The notes beneath the pieces were generated by a model. It was given only the letters and a program-made list of their open reading frames with translations. It did no database searches and was not told the DNA's origin. A stretch of DNA of 64,000 nucleotides from Aphrophora alni (taxonomy: Eukaryota > Arthropoda > Insecta > Hemiptera > Aphrophoridae), in the NCBI GenBank assembly GCA_963513935.1, contig OY740774.1:26989949-27053948 (forward strand), given 5' to 3'. Below are positions 10,090 to 21,150 of this stretch, in pieces. The first letter of the stretch is position 1, and every line of letters begins with the position of its first letter. The position numbers and the translations under genes are program-made.

Positions 10090-11312
10090 AAGCACACTGA
10101 AATTATGAATTGTAAACAAAGGAGGCCAGGGCAATCGAAAAATAAAGAAAACCCAAAGTCATATGACCCCAAATTTAGAACAACACGGTATTATGTTCGA
10201 ACTGCCAATGGTGAACAGAAACCAGTATGCCTTCAATCGTTTCTTAATATTTTGTAAATTTCACGATTCAGGATTAATAAAATCACAGCCCAGTTCCATA
10301 AAGATGGTTTTGTCTCGGACAAGCGAGGAGGTTTCAAAAGATCAGCTGTGTTTAAGCCTAAGAGAGAGTCTGTAATGAAATTCACATTGCAGTGTCTTGA
10401 ATCCCACTATTGCAGAGGACAATGTCAACGAAAATATCTTAGTTCTGATCTGAATGTAAAAAAATTATGGAGATTATATTTGTCTAAGGCTGATAATGTG
10501 CCTGTAAAACTGTCATATTTCAGGGAAATATTCAACACTAAGTACAACTTAGGATTTGGCTGTCCACGCACAGACGTGTGTTCCACTTGTTTAAGTTTGA
10601 CTGAACGAATCAAGAGAGAAGTTGATGTTGCGAAGAAGAACTATCTCATTACAGAAAAGAGGGTGCACAGGAAGTACAAGGCGTTTTATGAGAAACTGCA
10701 AGATCCTGATGAAAAAACATTAATTCTGTCATATGATTGTCAGAAAAATCTACCACTCCCTAAAGTTCCCGATCAAAGTACATATTACAGCAGACAAGCC
10801 TACGTGCATAATTTTACCGTTGCCAAAGGAGATAGCAAAGCCAACTTGACGCCAGCAAATGTAACTGCTTACTGTTGGACGGAAAATGAGTTCCCGAAAG
10901 ATTCCAATATTATTTTGTCTTGTGTGTATGATTTTTTGAAGTTGACCGATATGTCAAATTTTAAATCCATCAGACTAGTGTCCGATGGATGCAGCGGACA
11001 AAACAAGAATTCAACGATGGTGACTGCGGTGAGCTATTGGCTGACTTCACTAGAAACCGTACATCAAAGAAGTGGAAATTATGTACCCAGTGACTGGTCA
11101 CAGCTTTCTTTCCCCAGATCGTGTATTTGGAAACATAGAAAAGGAGCTAAGAAGAAAAGAAGTGATTATAAACCCAAAAGAAGTTTACGATATTGTGAAG
11201 AATTACGCTACTGTAAAAACTGTTGGAAAAGATGTGAGGGTCCTGAACTTCAAAAAGTTAAATGCTGAACAAGTGAAGGAAGTTAAAAATTGGCACTTTC
11301 AAATTCAAAAGT
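10090..11312 (+). pseudogene. DUF7869-like putative transposase, copy 1
   Basis: The translation starts around 10150 (TTRYYVRTANGEQKPVC after an initial frame change), continues FVSDKRGGFKRSAVFKPK, then runs in the 10348-11060 frame: ESHYCRGQCQRKYLS, FNTKYNLGFG with TDVCSTC, LILSYDCQKNLPLP, SDGCSGQNKN. A frameshift near 11060-11080 moves to a second frame with VTGHSFLSPDRVFGNIEK. These blocks define a family of arthropod proteins annotated as DUF7869, of unproven function. Asp in YDCQ, Asp in SDGC, and Asp/Glu in PDRVFGNIEK are candidate DDE catalytic residues (inference). At least two frameshifts and one stop (about 10255) break it. Element ends were not found. A second copy follows directly. 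Confidence 0.7.
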
Positions 11313-11321
11313 AAAAAGGAT

Positions 11322-11857
11322 TTTTATCAAGAGAAAACTAGGCTTGAAATCCTTAAACAGTTCAATTTGCTTGACAGTCATGATTTATTAAATTCATATC
11401 TTTGTGGCTTGATTGCTGTACTTCCAGTACAGCGACCAACAAAAAATGAGAATGCCCAGAAATGCGACGCAGTATATAAGTACAAAATTCGGGGGTTTTT
11501 GATGGTCAATTAAAAGAACAAATTGTTTGTAAGAAAGCTTTTATCGCCATTCACGGCATCAGTAAAAAAAAAGATTGAGTATCTTGTCAAGAGTTTGAAA
11601 CTAACTGGCATATCCCCGAGAGACAAGCGTAACAGACCACATAAAAAGACAGACGAATAAATTAACAGTGTAAAGTCCCATATATCTTCATTTAAAAGGC
11701 GAAGCAGTCACTATGGGCTGCATGATTCTTCTAAAATTTATTTACCAGAAGAGTTAAATGTCACAAAGATGTTCAATATGTTTGAAGAAATATTTCCAAC
11801 CTATCGTGTGAATTATACAGAAAAATATTTTGTGAATGTTTTAACATATCATTCGGG
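11322..11857 (+). pseudogene. DUF7869-like putative transposase, copy 2, 5' part (split by hAT)
   Basis: The translation includes LLNSYLCGLIAVLPVQRP, then after a frame change in a G/T run (about 11491) VCKKAFIAIHGISKKK, GISPRDKRNRPHKK, SSHYGLHDSSKIYLPEELN. This is the N-terminal half of the same family as copy 1. A TAA interrupts it near 11657 and a one-base slip occurs in TTTTAACA (about 11840). The last codons, NISFG, end exactly at the 8-bp target duplication CATTCGGG (11850-11857). The protein resumes at 15309 beyond the hAT insertion. Confidence 0.75.
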
Positions 11858-12027
11858 CAGTGGCGGCTTACTCATAAGGACTCTCGGACGCCGCCCCCCC
11901 CCCCAATGATAATATTATTTTAATAATGTAAATACCTATATGTATTTAATTCTTTGGAGATAAATGAATTATGAATTGCCGCTATGGATTTCACCATCAT
12001 TTGTAGCGGAAATTTTACAATATAAAA

Positions 12028-12758
12028 TACTAGCTGTACCCGGCCACGCGTTGCTGTGGCTCATCTGGTTAAATGGAAAATAAATAAAAGACATAAAAAA
12101 AATAATAACTAACTATATTAAAGAAAATTTTATTTCCAAAAAAAATTAAAAATTGTATCTATTACTTATTTTTATGTCATATTAATAATAATAAAAATAT
12201 ATATAATATATCAATTGGTTTTGTATTTATATCCATACTAATATTATAAAGACTTAAAATTTATTTCTTTGTTGTATGTATGGGGTTAATCTCTGGAACT
12301 ACTGAACCAATTGAAACATTTTTTTAAATAAAAAAAACTACACAATCCCAGAGTAACATAGAGTAGGATTCATTTTGATAAAAACATTTTTTATATTCCA
12401 TAGGCTATTTGTAAATTTATTTTGAAAATCGTAAAGAATCGTTGGGCATTAAACCCAGCGTCTAGCAGCTGTAGTATCAATAAATAAACAACATTATGAA
12501 AAACTAAAAAATTACTATTGAAAGATGAAATTTATAAATATCAATAGAAACGTACTATGCCAAAGATGTGCACAACAACATAAGTTATATGTGTATGTTG
12601 CCATTAAGGTAGGTAAAATAAATTAAATATAATTTTAGGTTAGGCCTAGAAAGATGAACCAATACATATTTCTTGAATGTACCTATTTGCATTCATTACC
12701 ATAGCAGCCAATTTAATAAAATAACTGATGAAACAGTTGATTCGGATGTCCAGCTAGT
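12028..12758 (+). repeat. Interspersed repeat with TACTAGCTG ends nested in the hAT
   Basis: It begins ATACTAGCTGTACCCGGCC and ends CCAGCTAGTAC, so the termini are inverted. Internally it has ACTACTGAACCAATTG and related words common to an abundant class of insect dispersed repeats. I cannot assign the class (Helitron-like or SINE-like are both possible). Confidence 0.55.
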
Positions 12759-14250
12759 ACAAATAATATTTTTAAGTTAGGCCTAGATTGAACCAACACA
12801 TGTTTCAACACACACAAACCAATAAAAGCTTGCGTTAAGATATTTAAAATTAAGAAAACAATATGTTACAATCTAATTTTAAAAAAAGACATATTAGAAT
12901 TTAATAGTAGGCCAATTTATATATGGTAACTGATATATTTTATAAATTGAAAATTGCCTCTTTTATTTATAACAATACAAAATCTCTGTCCTAATTAATA
13001 TTCCCGAGAAAATAACATTGTGTACAATAACCTGTTTTAAAAAAGTTATTATTTTATATATATACAATTTCTATTCATATCGGCGAAGAAAGTCCCGCGA
13101 TATTCTTCTCCAATCACAAACTTCTGTGGGCGTGTATTTTATAACTAACGTCTTGCTTCTAATGGTCGCCATCTTAATTCCAGATTTTCGTTCATATTTC
13201 CACAGATTCTGTCTTTGTTATTAAATATTTATATGAACTCAGGTGATGTTTTATATTTAGAAATATCTACTTCGTATTTCTGTATATCTCATTTTGTCTC
13301 TAGGTCTTCTGTATTTTTATAATCGGCGAAAGATCGGAGTTATATTTTCAATTCGGTTATTTTCCAAGTTGACCTTTCACGTCTAGATAAAAACAAATTA
13401 TTTAAGTTTTCTTGTCTTTAACTGTGTGTTGTTATTTTTTATGGATTAATCAAATTCTTAGGCGCAATTTTAATATAGGTTTTGATTTGTTTTAGATTGA
13501 CAATTTTCTGGATTAGTTATAATTGGGTCGGAAAGTATTAGATTTAGAATTTGTTTTGATTCGAGTCTTATCTTTTTGCCGCTAGGCGCGTGTATGTTGA
13601 CGTTTAAAATTAAATGAATGAAATTGACTTTTTTTTCTTTTTGTATTTAATACCCTTTAAAATTATAATTCCGCAAAATCCTTTCTTAGTGAGCGTCTAT
13701 GACCTCATACAAATATGCCTTTAAATTTTGGTATCAATATCTTTGTTGGTTTTTGCTCTACGTTGATTCTCTGTCAGTCATTCATTCAGTCAGTCAGTCA
13801 GGACAAAGCCGTTTATATATATAGTGATTTGACGAATGTATTCTGGAGTTCGGACGCTGGCCAGAGCGTCCCAGTTTCATTGCATGCAGTCATATGGGGA
13901 AAGCAGCAGACAGAGCTGAGGGTGCCGTGACGTCATTTACACAGCGTCTAATGGGCTTCTAGGGCAGAGTCCGAAGCTGCGCACGCAGACATCAGTCAGT
14001 GCAGCCACCATAAATTAGATGTTCCGCATTACTAAAAACCTTGTTTTCGATGGGCAAAATAAGTTGGCGCAACTGTTCTAAATAGTGTCTCGCTACTCAC
14101 ACAATTTGTTTGTTTATGTTTTTAAGTTTAACCCTTTGTGATTGTGAATGTTAAGTGAATGTTTTAGAGATTGTGAATAAGTGAATTAATTAGTACGAGA
14201 CGAGTGAGTGTGAGTGTGTTATTTAATCAAGTAGTTTTGTTTTGTTAAAT
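12759..14250. other. Non-coding part of the hAT element
   Basis: AT-rich sequence with a few short ORFs (13018-13224, 13715-13930) showing no recognisable domains. A CAGT micro-repeat occurs near 13775-13800. The stretch just upstream of 14252 is probably the hAT promoter and leader. Confidence 0.4.
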
Positions 14251-14251
14251 A

Positions 14252-15161
14252 ATGGACGCCAATGCCGTTGCCGGTAATATGTCAACGGTAAACGTTGTGA
14301 CAAATGATGTAAGTACATATAATCATTAGTCAAGGAATTAAAAACATAGAACATAGAATTGCCTTAAAAGATTTAGGACCCCCTAGGCCTGACATGGTAA
14401 TAAGTAAAACTCAAAATAGTTCAAAGAACAAGAATAGCTTCACCCGTAAATTTTCACAAAATTTGTACAATTATGCGGATTGGTTGTGTGGTTGTAAATT
14501 AAAAAACTCATTTTTCTGTTACCCCTGCTTAGTCATGGGAGTTCCAGATCGTGCATGGACTGTAGATGGCATTTCAGACATTAAACATTTAAATGATAAG
14601 GTAAAAAAACATAAAATAAGTGAAAAACACATAAATTCATGTATAGAATATGCTGTGTTAGGAAAGGTTGACATCAGATGCCAATTGGATACAGCATATA
14701 GATTAAAAGTCCAAAAACTAAACGAAGAAGTGTCGAAAAACCGATATATTTTAAGTAAACTAATAGACGATGTTAAGTTTTGTGGGGCATTTGAATTAGC
14801 TTAAAGAGGACATGACGAACGTGAGAATTCAAACAATCCTGGAATTTTTCAAGGTCTTATTAATCTCATGGCAGAATTAGATCTAACCTTAAAACAACAC
14901 ATTGACCAAACAAATAAAGTGTTTTTAGGGCTTTCCAAAACAATCCAGAACGAGTTACTAGACTCAATTTATTATGTGTGTTTAGAGATTATTTGTGACG
15001 AACTGACTCAAACCAATTATGTTGCGATTGAAGCTGATGAAACAACAGACTGTGCTACTTTGTCTCAACTTGTTTTTGTTGTTAGGTACGAGTTAAAGGG
15101 CATAGTAAATGAGCGATTCATTAGTTTTATATACAAACTTTGCTTTATAATCGCTATGTAG
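14252..15161 (+). pseudogene. hAT transposase (ZMYM1/DUF4371-like), truncated
   Basis: An ATG at 14252 opens MDANAVAGNMSTVNVV, ending at a donor-like GATGTAAGT. After a frame break the coding resumes around 14330 (IALKDLGPPRPDMV) and 14394-14801. FFCYPCLVMG is a TTF-type zinc-finger remnant. GAFELA, a TAA stop (about 14802), then RGHDERENSNNPG and KTIQNELLDS, IEADETTDCA with SQLVFVVRY follow. These are blocks of the hAT catalytic domain as in ZMYM1-like proteins, with the first catalytic Asp in ADETTD. The remaining domain (second Asp, dimerisation region) is missing, so this is a 3'-deleted, non-autonomous copy. Confidence 0.8.
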
Positions 15162-15308
15162 ACCCCACATGTTTTTAATATGGAATGAACAACACTTGTG
15201 TTACGCCTGCTTTCTGAACCGTAGTGTATATTTTGATAACATACCTTCCCTTACGTTTATAAAATAAAACAGAGCCCTCCCATTGCCCTTAACCACCGGC
15301 CGCTACTG

Positions 15309-15760
15309 CATTCGGGTATCCTCGAACGGATACCTGCAGTACTTGTGACCAATTTACTGTTAGAGTGAAGTGTTTAGAATTAGAACAGGATCTACAGACA
15401 CAAAATAAGGACAAAATTATTACAATAGATATTAACAAGCTAAAAATTGAGAATGAGGTGCACAAGCGAAAAGCTGAACAGTTCTACACTAGAAAAAGGC
15501 AAGCTAAGAAACACAGCAAGGAAGATGTTACACGAGAGGCTATATGTTTTGATTACGGCAAAATCCTGCCCGTCTCAAACTTACCAACGAATGACATAAA
15601 AAAATATATTACAAAAGGCAGCTGTCTGTCTATGCCTTTAATATTCATGTCCTATCGGATGCTAGTAGTATATTTTAAATGTATCCTCAAACCGAAGGAA
15701 ACAAGGGGAGTGACGACGTATGTAGGGTATGTAACGTGTTCCAAGGTACAAGTTACCATT
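15309..15760 (+). pseudogene. DUF7869-like putative transposase, copy 2, middle part
   Basis: Directly beyond the hAT target duplication the translation reads YPRTDTCSTCDQF, joining in frame to NISFG left of the insertion. It then gives VKCLELEQDLQTQNKDK, HKRKAEQFYTRKRQAKK and AICFDYGKILPV. After a one-base shift near 15600, YYKRQLSVYAFNIHVLSD follows. The Asp in CFDYGKILPV aligns with the first candidate catalytic Asp of copy 1 (SYDCQKNLPL). Coding is lost beyond about 15755, before the SDGCSGQN block, where pogo-derived sequence begins. Confidence 0.75.
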
Positions 15761-15788
15761 TTTTGCGTTTTTTTTCTTCCAGATAACG

Positions 15789-16215
15789 ATGCCACGCAGT
15801 AAAACGGGCAAAACGAGGACTCCTATCGACCCGATTGCGATGAAGAGAGCTGTAGAAGCTGTCACAGCCAAGACTGACTCCAAAATTTTAATTAGGGAAG
15901 CCTGTAGTGTTTATGGAGTAAAATTAGCCTCCTTATCAAAGCGTGTTGCAACTCTTCGTAAATCTGAACAGCAAGAATATAAATACATCCCTAATTTCGA
16001 CACTAAGAAAGTATTTAATACGAATGAGGAACAATGTTTAATAGACTATATATAAAAATAGTCGCAAAAATGAATTACGGATTAACTAAAAAAGGAGTCC
16101 GTGTCCTTGCATACAAGTTTGCGCTGGCAAATGGGATAAAATAACCTGAATTGTGGGATGTGGAACAAACGGCAGGGATAGAATGGATGAGGTGCTTTAT
16201 GAAGCGGCATCCTGG
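15789..16215 (+). pseudogene. pogo/Tigger-type transposase, N-terminal fragment
   Basis: It starts MPRSKTGKTRTPIDPIAMKR and contains REACSVYGVKLASLSKRV, a Pipsqueak/CENP-B-type helix-turn-helix that binds DNA. A frameshift at about 16050 leads to KMNYGLTKKGVRVLAYKF and GIEWMRCFMKRHPG, the second CENP-B-type helix region. A TAA replaces a codon near 16141. A polypyrimidine-AG (about 15782) precedes the ATG. No DDE domain follows, so the fragment is dead. Confidence 0.8.
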
Positions 16216-17205
16216 TATATTAATATGAACAACTGTTCTTCCATACAGCAACAACAAAATGGGATAATGTTAATAAAAACAAAGCCACTGAGATATTACC
16301 AGGTGTGTTAAAACCCTGCAACTGTAAGTACTTCCCTATTCTGCAGTACTTTTTCACGTAGCGTGCAGTACTATACATTCTAATATTTGACCCACTAATT
16401 GTCATCCAATCTTAATAAACTTTATACCGTTGGAAAGGAAACTTTTCAAACTTTAATCTTTGTATTTACCATATGTTTCTAAAATGAATATTAACACGTC
16501 TAATGATCGATGGAATAATTGCAGAACTGTAAACAGCTGGTCAGTGCGTCGACGAACGCTAGAATTTCGTCAACTTTCAAGACCTATAACAGTTATACAC
16601 ACCGACTTTAGGACAATGATATTTACACCAATAGAAAGCTTGCATTTCCACCTTTCTATAACTGCTTTCAAATCTTAGATCACGTTTACGGTTTAGGTTT
16701 TGTGTTCAACCGCATAACGGCTTGTTATTGGCCAAGATTTCGACCAATAAGAGAGCTTCTTTGGAAGTCCATTAGTCTCTCATAGATGAAGTGAATGTAA
16801 AAATATTTTTAGACAGTCTTGTAGATAAAGATTCACTGAATCTGTTGATATATCGTTTATACATCTTGCTTTGTTGAGTTGGCAGTATTTTACCGGCAAA
16901 ACTTACATTTTTCCGTTGAAAATCTCACGCCTCCGCCATTTTATAAAGCCACATTCTGTGTTACTTGATGTGAGTGTTTTTGATCTGAAATATTATTTTG
17001 GTTATTTATAGTGAATAACGTTTATGAGATTGTGTTTTATATATAAATAAATAAGTGTAGTGTTTGTTATTGTGTTTGTTTAGTGAAATTCGTTTTATAC
17101 AAGGTTTATTTAGTGTTTTATTTGTTATTTTTCAGAAAGCCTAGGCCAAGCCTAAAATTATTACATTTATTTTTATAAACTTGAACATTTTATAACTATC
17201 AAACT
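16216..17205. other. No gene seen; 5' flank of piggyBac A
   Basis: No domain-bearing ORF. The final 400 bases are AT-rich and probably the promoter and leader of the piggyBac transposase. The left terminal repeat of that element was not recognised. Confidence 0.4.
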
Positions 17206-19203
17206 ATGTCATACAGTCGTAGTGACTTTTTGAGGTCTTCAGATCTGAGGGAACTTATGGATGGAGAACCAGACTCCGAAATCTCAGATCTGGAGACTGA
17301 AATAGTCAATAGCCAAGGGTGGGTACCTAGCAGCCCAGATGCAGTGTCCCAACCTAGTCAGGCGAGAGGATTGTTAGATCTTCTGAATATTGATCTTCCT
17401 GGGGAAAACTTTAATAGTTCTTCCGAGGGTGAACAATCTTCAGTTGATTTTTCAAGCGGCTCGTCTGATGATTATGTCCCAAATCATGACGAGTTAGAGA
17501 CATCTGACCAAGATGACCTGACTACCGGCCCTCTTGACAATACACAGCTGCTTGACTTTTCACTTCCTGGACCGTCAAGCAGACCTCACGTTGCTCCACC
17601 AACACGTAGACCTAGGCGTAGGCTTAGGCTACAAACACAGACACATACACAACAACCCTGGGTTAGGGTATATCCTCCCGAAGAACCATGCGATGTTAGT
17701 TGTAAATTCACAGTAAAAAATACAGGGCCTAGAAACAATCCTTCTAGTAGTAGGCCTATTGATTTTTTCAACCTCTTTTTTACAACAGCCTTGTGGACGC
17801 TTATGGTTTCTGAAACCAATAAGTATGCACAGGTTGTGTTACAAGATATGCATGAAAATGGAACTCTCAGGCGAAATTCCAGATTCCGTGCATGGCATGA
17901 TGTAACAATAGAAGAGATGAAAAAATTTTTTGGTCTACTAATAAACATGGGGCTAACGGTCCGTAAAAACATAGTGAAGTATTGGAGTAACAAACAATTT
18001 CAGAATATGTTTGTCTATGCGAGCGTTATGCCCCTGAGTCGATTTTTACTCATCCTCAGAATGTTTCATTTATCATCTGAATTAGGTACTGATGATGTAA
18101 AAAGGACAAACCCGTTTTACAAAATCAGTACCTTCGTTCAGATGATGAATGATAACTTCAAAGAGTATTTCGTGCCAGGACAAAACGTATGTATTGATGA
18201 ATCAATGGTGGGAATGAAAAACCGCTGTTCATTCATCCAATACATGCCGAATAAGCGTCACGCTAGATTCGGAATCAAGAAATTTGAACTTTGCGATTCC
18301 AAAACTAGCTATGTACTCCATGTTTCGTTGTACAGTGGTAGAAACTATTTGTCTGACAGTACTGACCCCTTCACATATAAAGTTGTAGAACATCTTATGA
18401 ATCAAGTGGGTTGTTTAGATAAGGGATACCACCTGTTCACGGACAACTTTTATACAAAGATTCCCCTCTGCGAGTTTTTATTATCGAGAAATACCTTTTT
18501 GACAGGTACGGTAAATAAAACTAGCAAGGGATTGTCTAAAAGTCTTGTCAGCTGCATTCTTGATGGGAGATCTCGGCAAACTGCGTATTTCAGAAAAGGT
18601 GCCATACTTCTTGTGAAATACCAGGAGAAGCCAAAGAAAAAGCCTGTTATTGTGATGTCCACAGCAAGTCATGCAGCTGACATTCCAGTCACGAGTGCGA
18701 GTGGTATTTCCCGTGTCAAACCTCATATGATCGATGTCTACAATCATTATATGGGAGGTGTTGATATCAAGGACAAAAATATTTACCATCTGACTTGTTC
18801 TAGAACAACACGGAGGTACTGGAGAAAAATTGTCTATAACTTTGTTGACATGGCAGCCTTCAATGCGTGGATTCTGTACCACTTACAGAATCCAGGCAAA
18901 CCAAGGAGTGACTTCATGGAAGACATAGTTATAGACTTATTGTTATCCAGACCTAGTACGGAGGGTATGACCACCAGGCTATCCACATTGACATCCGATA
19001 CTACACCAGATCCTTCGCACGTACTGACAAAACTTAGTAATAGTAGCAAGTTATGCGCAGTATGTGCGGAAGATCATGATACAAAGACGAGGGTGAACTA
19101 TTGGTGTCCCCCGTGTAACGCCGGGGTACACAAAGTGTGCTTCCCTCGTCTAAAACACTACAGAAGGCTCGGGAGAGGGTCTAAACTGAAGAAGATGCTC
19201 TAA
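17206..19203 (+). CDS. piggyBac-family transposase, intact ORF (piggyBac A)
   Basis: The ORF is 665 residues with no stops. The N-terminal ~140 residues are acidic and low-complexity. A basic stretch (RRPRRRLRLQ, about 134-143) is a likely nuclear localisation signal. The DDE_Tnp_1_7 core spans about 180-560 with the DDD triad D331 (CIDESMVG), D413 (FTDNFYTK) and D520 (YMGGVDIKD). A C-terminal cysteine-rich domain has C617, C620, C634, C637, H642 and C645 (LCAVC, WCPPCNAGVHKVC), which in piggyBac binds the terminal repeats. All key residues are present, so it could be catalytically competent or domesticated. It is a divergent relative of piggyBac B (22415). The ATG at 17206 opens the frame after a long AT-rich leader. 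Confidence 0.92.
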   Translation: MSYSRSDFLRSSDLRELMDGEPDSEISDLETEIVNSQGWVPSSPDAVSQPSQARGLLDLLNIDLPGENFNSSSEGEQSSVDFSSGSSDDYVPNHDELETSDQDDLTTGPLDNTQLLDFSLPGPSSRPHVAPPTRRPRRRLRLQTQTHTQQPWVRVYPPEEPCDVSCKFTVKNTGPRNNPSSSRPIDFFNLFFTTALWTLMVSETNKYAQVVLQDMHENGTLRRNSRFRAWHDVTIEEMKKFFGLLINMGLTVRKNIVKYWSNKQFQNMFVYASVMPLSRFLLILRMFHLSSELGTDDVKRTNPFYKISTFVQMMNDNFKEYFVPGQNVCIDESMVGMKNRCSFIQYMPNKRHARFGIKKFELCDSKTSYVLHVSLYSGRNYLSDSTDPFTYKVVEHLMNQVGCLDKGYHLFTDNFYTKIPLCEFLLSRNTFLTGTVNKTSKGLSKSLVSCILDGRSRQTAYFRKGAILLVKYQEKPKKKPVIVMSTASHAADIPVTSASGISRVKPHMIDVYNHYMGGVDIKDKNIYHLTCSRTTRRYWRKIVYNFVDMAAFNAWILYHLQNPGKPRSDFMEDIVIDLLLSRPSTEGMTTRLSTLTSDTTPDPSHVLTKLSNSSKLCAVCAEDHDTKTRVNYWCPPCNAGVHKVCFPRLKHYRRLGRGSKLKKML

Positions 19204-19369
19204 GTCGTGAATGATTTGGGCATCATCGGTTACCCACCCTCCCACATCTACAGCCCTACTTGCAGAACATGTAAGTAGACAAATTTTAATTTATTTTATC
19301 TTATATTTTTAGTTCATATAAAGTTATTTAGACATGTTTTATGTTATTTTTGTATGTGGTGTCATATAC

Positions 19370-19885
19370 GGTAAATATTTACCAGTCTAGGCCTGATTTT
19401 AGTGGCATTTGTGTAGTACGGACATATAAAATTCTATTTCATAAAAACTACTTTGAAATTGGTAAAACTTTTTACATATTTCTATTCACAACTATTTTAT
19501 GAAACTTTTATAGGGTTTTACAAAATTTACAAAAAATTTTCATCAGTGTTATACAACTTTATTTATAGATTTCTTGTTGAAATTCGTGAATCATTTATAC
19601 TTTTTTTTCGTTTCGTAATTTCTGATTACAAAATGGAAAGTTATATAATATGTTCAAGTTTACAGTTCTATTCTATGATTTATTCTCTACAATTTGGTAT
19701 ATAAAATTTCATTTTTGGGTAAAAAATACATTTTAGATTGATGTTTCAAAACAGGCCTAATTTTAGTGGCTTTTGTGTAGTACGGACATAAAAAATTCTA
19801 TTTCATAAAAACTACTTTGAATTTGGTAAAACTTTTTACATATTCCTATTCACAACTAAATTATGAAACTTTTGTGTATTTTGGA
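19370..19885 (+). repeat. Direct repeat of about 145 bp in the 3' region of piggyBac A
   Basis: Two copies, about 19385-19515 and 19752-19880, share GTGTAGTACGGACATA and ACTTTTTACATATT blocks at high identity. They are separated by about 235 bp of AT-rich sequence. 19204-20380 is otherwise non-coding and probably the 3' part of piggyBac A. A GGGGGTTAAC near 20357 is a possible but unproven end. Confidence 0.7.
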
Positions 19886-20439
19886 TAAAATTACAAAAAA
19901 TATGTAATAGTATTTATTTAGGCCTGAATTTAGAAAAAAACATTTTCCGTTTTTGAAATTTTTGCTTCCTGAGCCTATAACTTTTATAATTTTGCACCAA
20001 TCAAATTTTTAGTTACATATATGATTAATTTGGACCTTTTCCTAAAAAAAAGCTATGGATCACTTTATGATTGGGATAGAATTTCTATTTTTGGCGAATT
20101 TTTGAAATTATTTCAACCGATGAAAAAAAACGTGAATTATTTAACATGTACAACTGTAGGGAAAAGAAATCAACAGATTGTGGAATGTAACTTCAGTATG
20201 AAAATCTATATGATAAACATCTTATGTACGGCTATTTATCTACAATTAAGCTAGCAATTCTTATATGTATATACATTTAATTTTGAAAACCAACTGAAGG
20301 GTTTTATTGAAATGGAGTCTGTTTTCTGCAAGGTCTCAACTTTGGGAAAAACTATTTAGGGGGTTAACAGTGTAAAGTAAAAATTAAATCAGTTTCAGAT
20401 TTTTTTATATACCCTATACATAAATTGGGTATGAACCTA

Positions 20440-20830
20440 CCTGCAAACCAGATGATGTTTTTTCAATTATATTTTTTTAATCACAAGATAAACAAAACAG
20501 TCACCACAACACGTTTTAACATTAACCAAGTAGTCTTGACAAGTGTAAGGGCATCAAGGGGTAGGCCAGGGATTTTTGGGTCAAAATATGGAGAATGCTG
20601 TTGTAGTATTATTAGGTATGTTAAATGCTTTGACCCATTTGACTATTTTATTAGAGATGTCATTAGACTGTGTATAAACACTTATAGATTCTATTTCTGA
20701 AAGTGAACTACAGGTATTAGGATCTATATTATTAAGTAAATCCCCTAACGGTAACAAACTACAATTATTTGAATTTAAATGTTGATTACAGAAAAAATAT
20801 ATTTCAAAGCTGTAACTCTTTAATTGCATG
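20440..20830 (-). pseudogene. Fragment of a transposase-associated protein (unclassified)
   Basis: The minus-strand translation reads ISNKIVKWVKAFNIPNNTTT, then after a frame slip PKIPGLPLDALTLVKT. This pattern (helix ... ISH/PNN ... LL ... LPxDARTLL) is one I associate with N-terminal parts of arthropod proteins encoded next to transposase-like domains. I cannot name the family with confidence. A stop and a frameshift near 20585 show it is decayed. Confidence 0.4.
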
Positions 20831-20849
20831 GCACGTATGGGTCAATTCC

Positions 20850-21150
20850 ACGGACGAACAGTATCTTTAACTTCCTTCAGCTTATTGGACTCTGTATTTG
20901 TCCACTCTTCTTCCCAATTGCCGATCCACAAAAATTTTATCTGTCGGTACAAAGTCAGATACCAAAACACGCTGTGTGACTTGTAGCTTCGTTTGCCGCT
21001 TCTTCAGCTTTTGCGTTTCCAGAAATTCCGCAATGCCCAGGTAGCCAGCAAAATAATATTCCGACGTCCTGTAGCTGAAGTATATGTATGGATCACACAA
21101 AATCTTCAACCAAGGTATTCTATACACTATAAGCTGAGGGTAATCCATAC
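20850..21150 (-). pseudogene. LINE RNase H fragment (frameshifted)
   Basis: The minus-strand sequence is closely similar to the RNase H part of the LINE at 60857-61177. YFAGYLGIAEFLETQKLKK here is the frameshifted equivalent of FFWVPGHWGISGNTKADEAA there. It ends where the other copy continues to its 3' UTR, so this copy is truncated at both ends. Confidence 0.7.

Larger units (their letters stand above)
11858..15308 (+). mobile_element. hAT element inserted in the DUF7869-like gene
   Basis: The ends CAGTGGCGGCTTA (11858) and CCGGCCGCTACTG (ending 15308) form imperfect hAT-type terminal inverted repeats. They are flanked by a perfect 8-bp duplication CATTCGGG at 11850-11857 and 15309-15316. 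The element is 3451 bp. It contains part of a hAT transposase, a nested repeat (12028-12758) and otherwise non-coding DNA. Confidence 0.9.

Noticed and set aside
18450..18882. Minus-strand ORFs over the piggyBac A gene
   Set aside because: Antisense shadows of the transposase frame.
19453..19704. 83-codon Phe/Tyr-rich ORF that could be a membrane peptide
   Set aside because: It lies in an AT-rich direct repeat of a transposon 3' region; the composition follows from T-richness.
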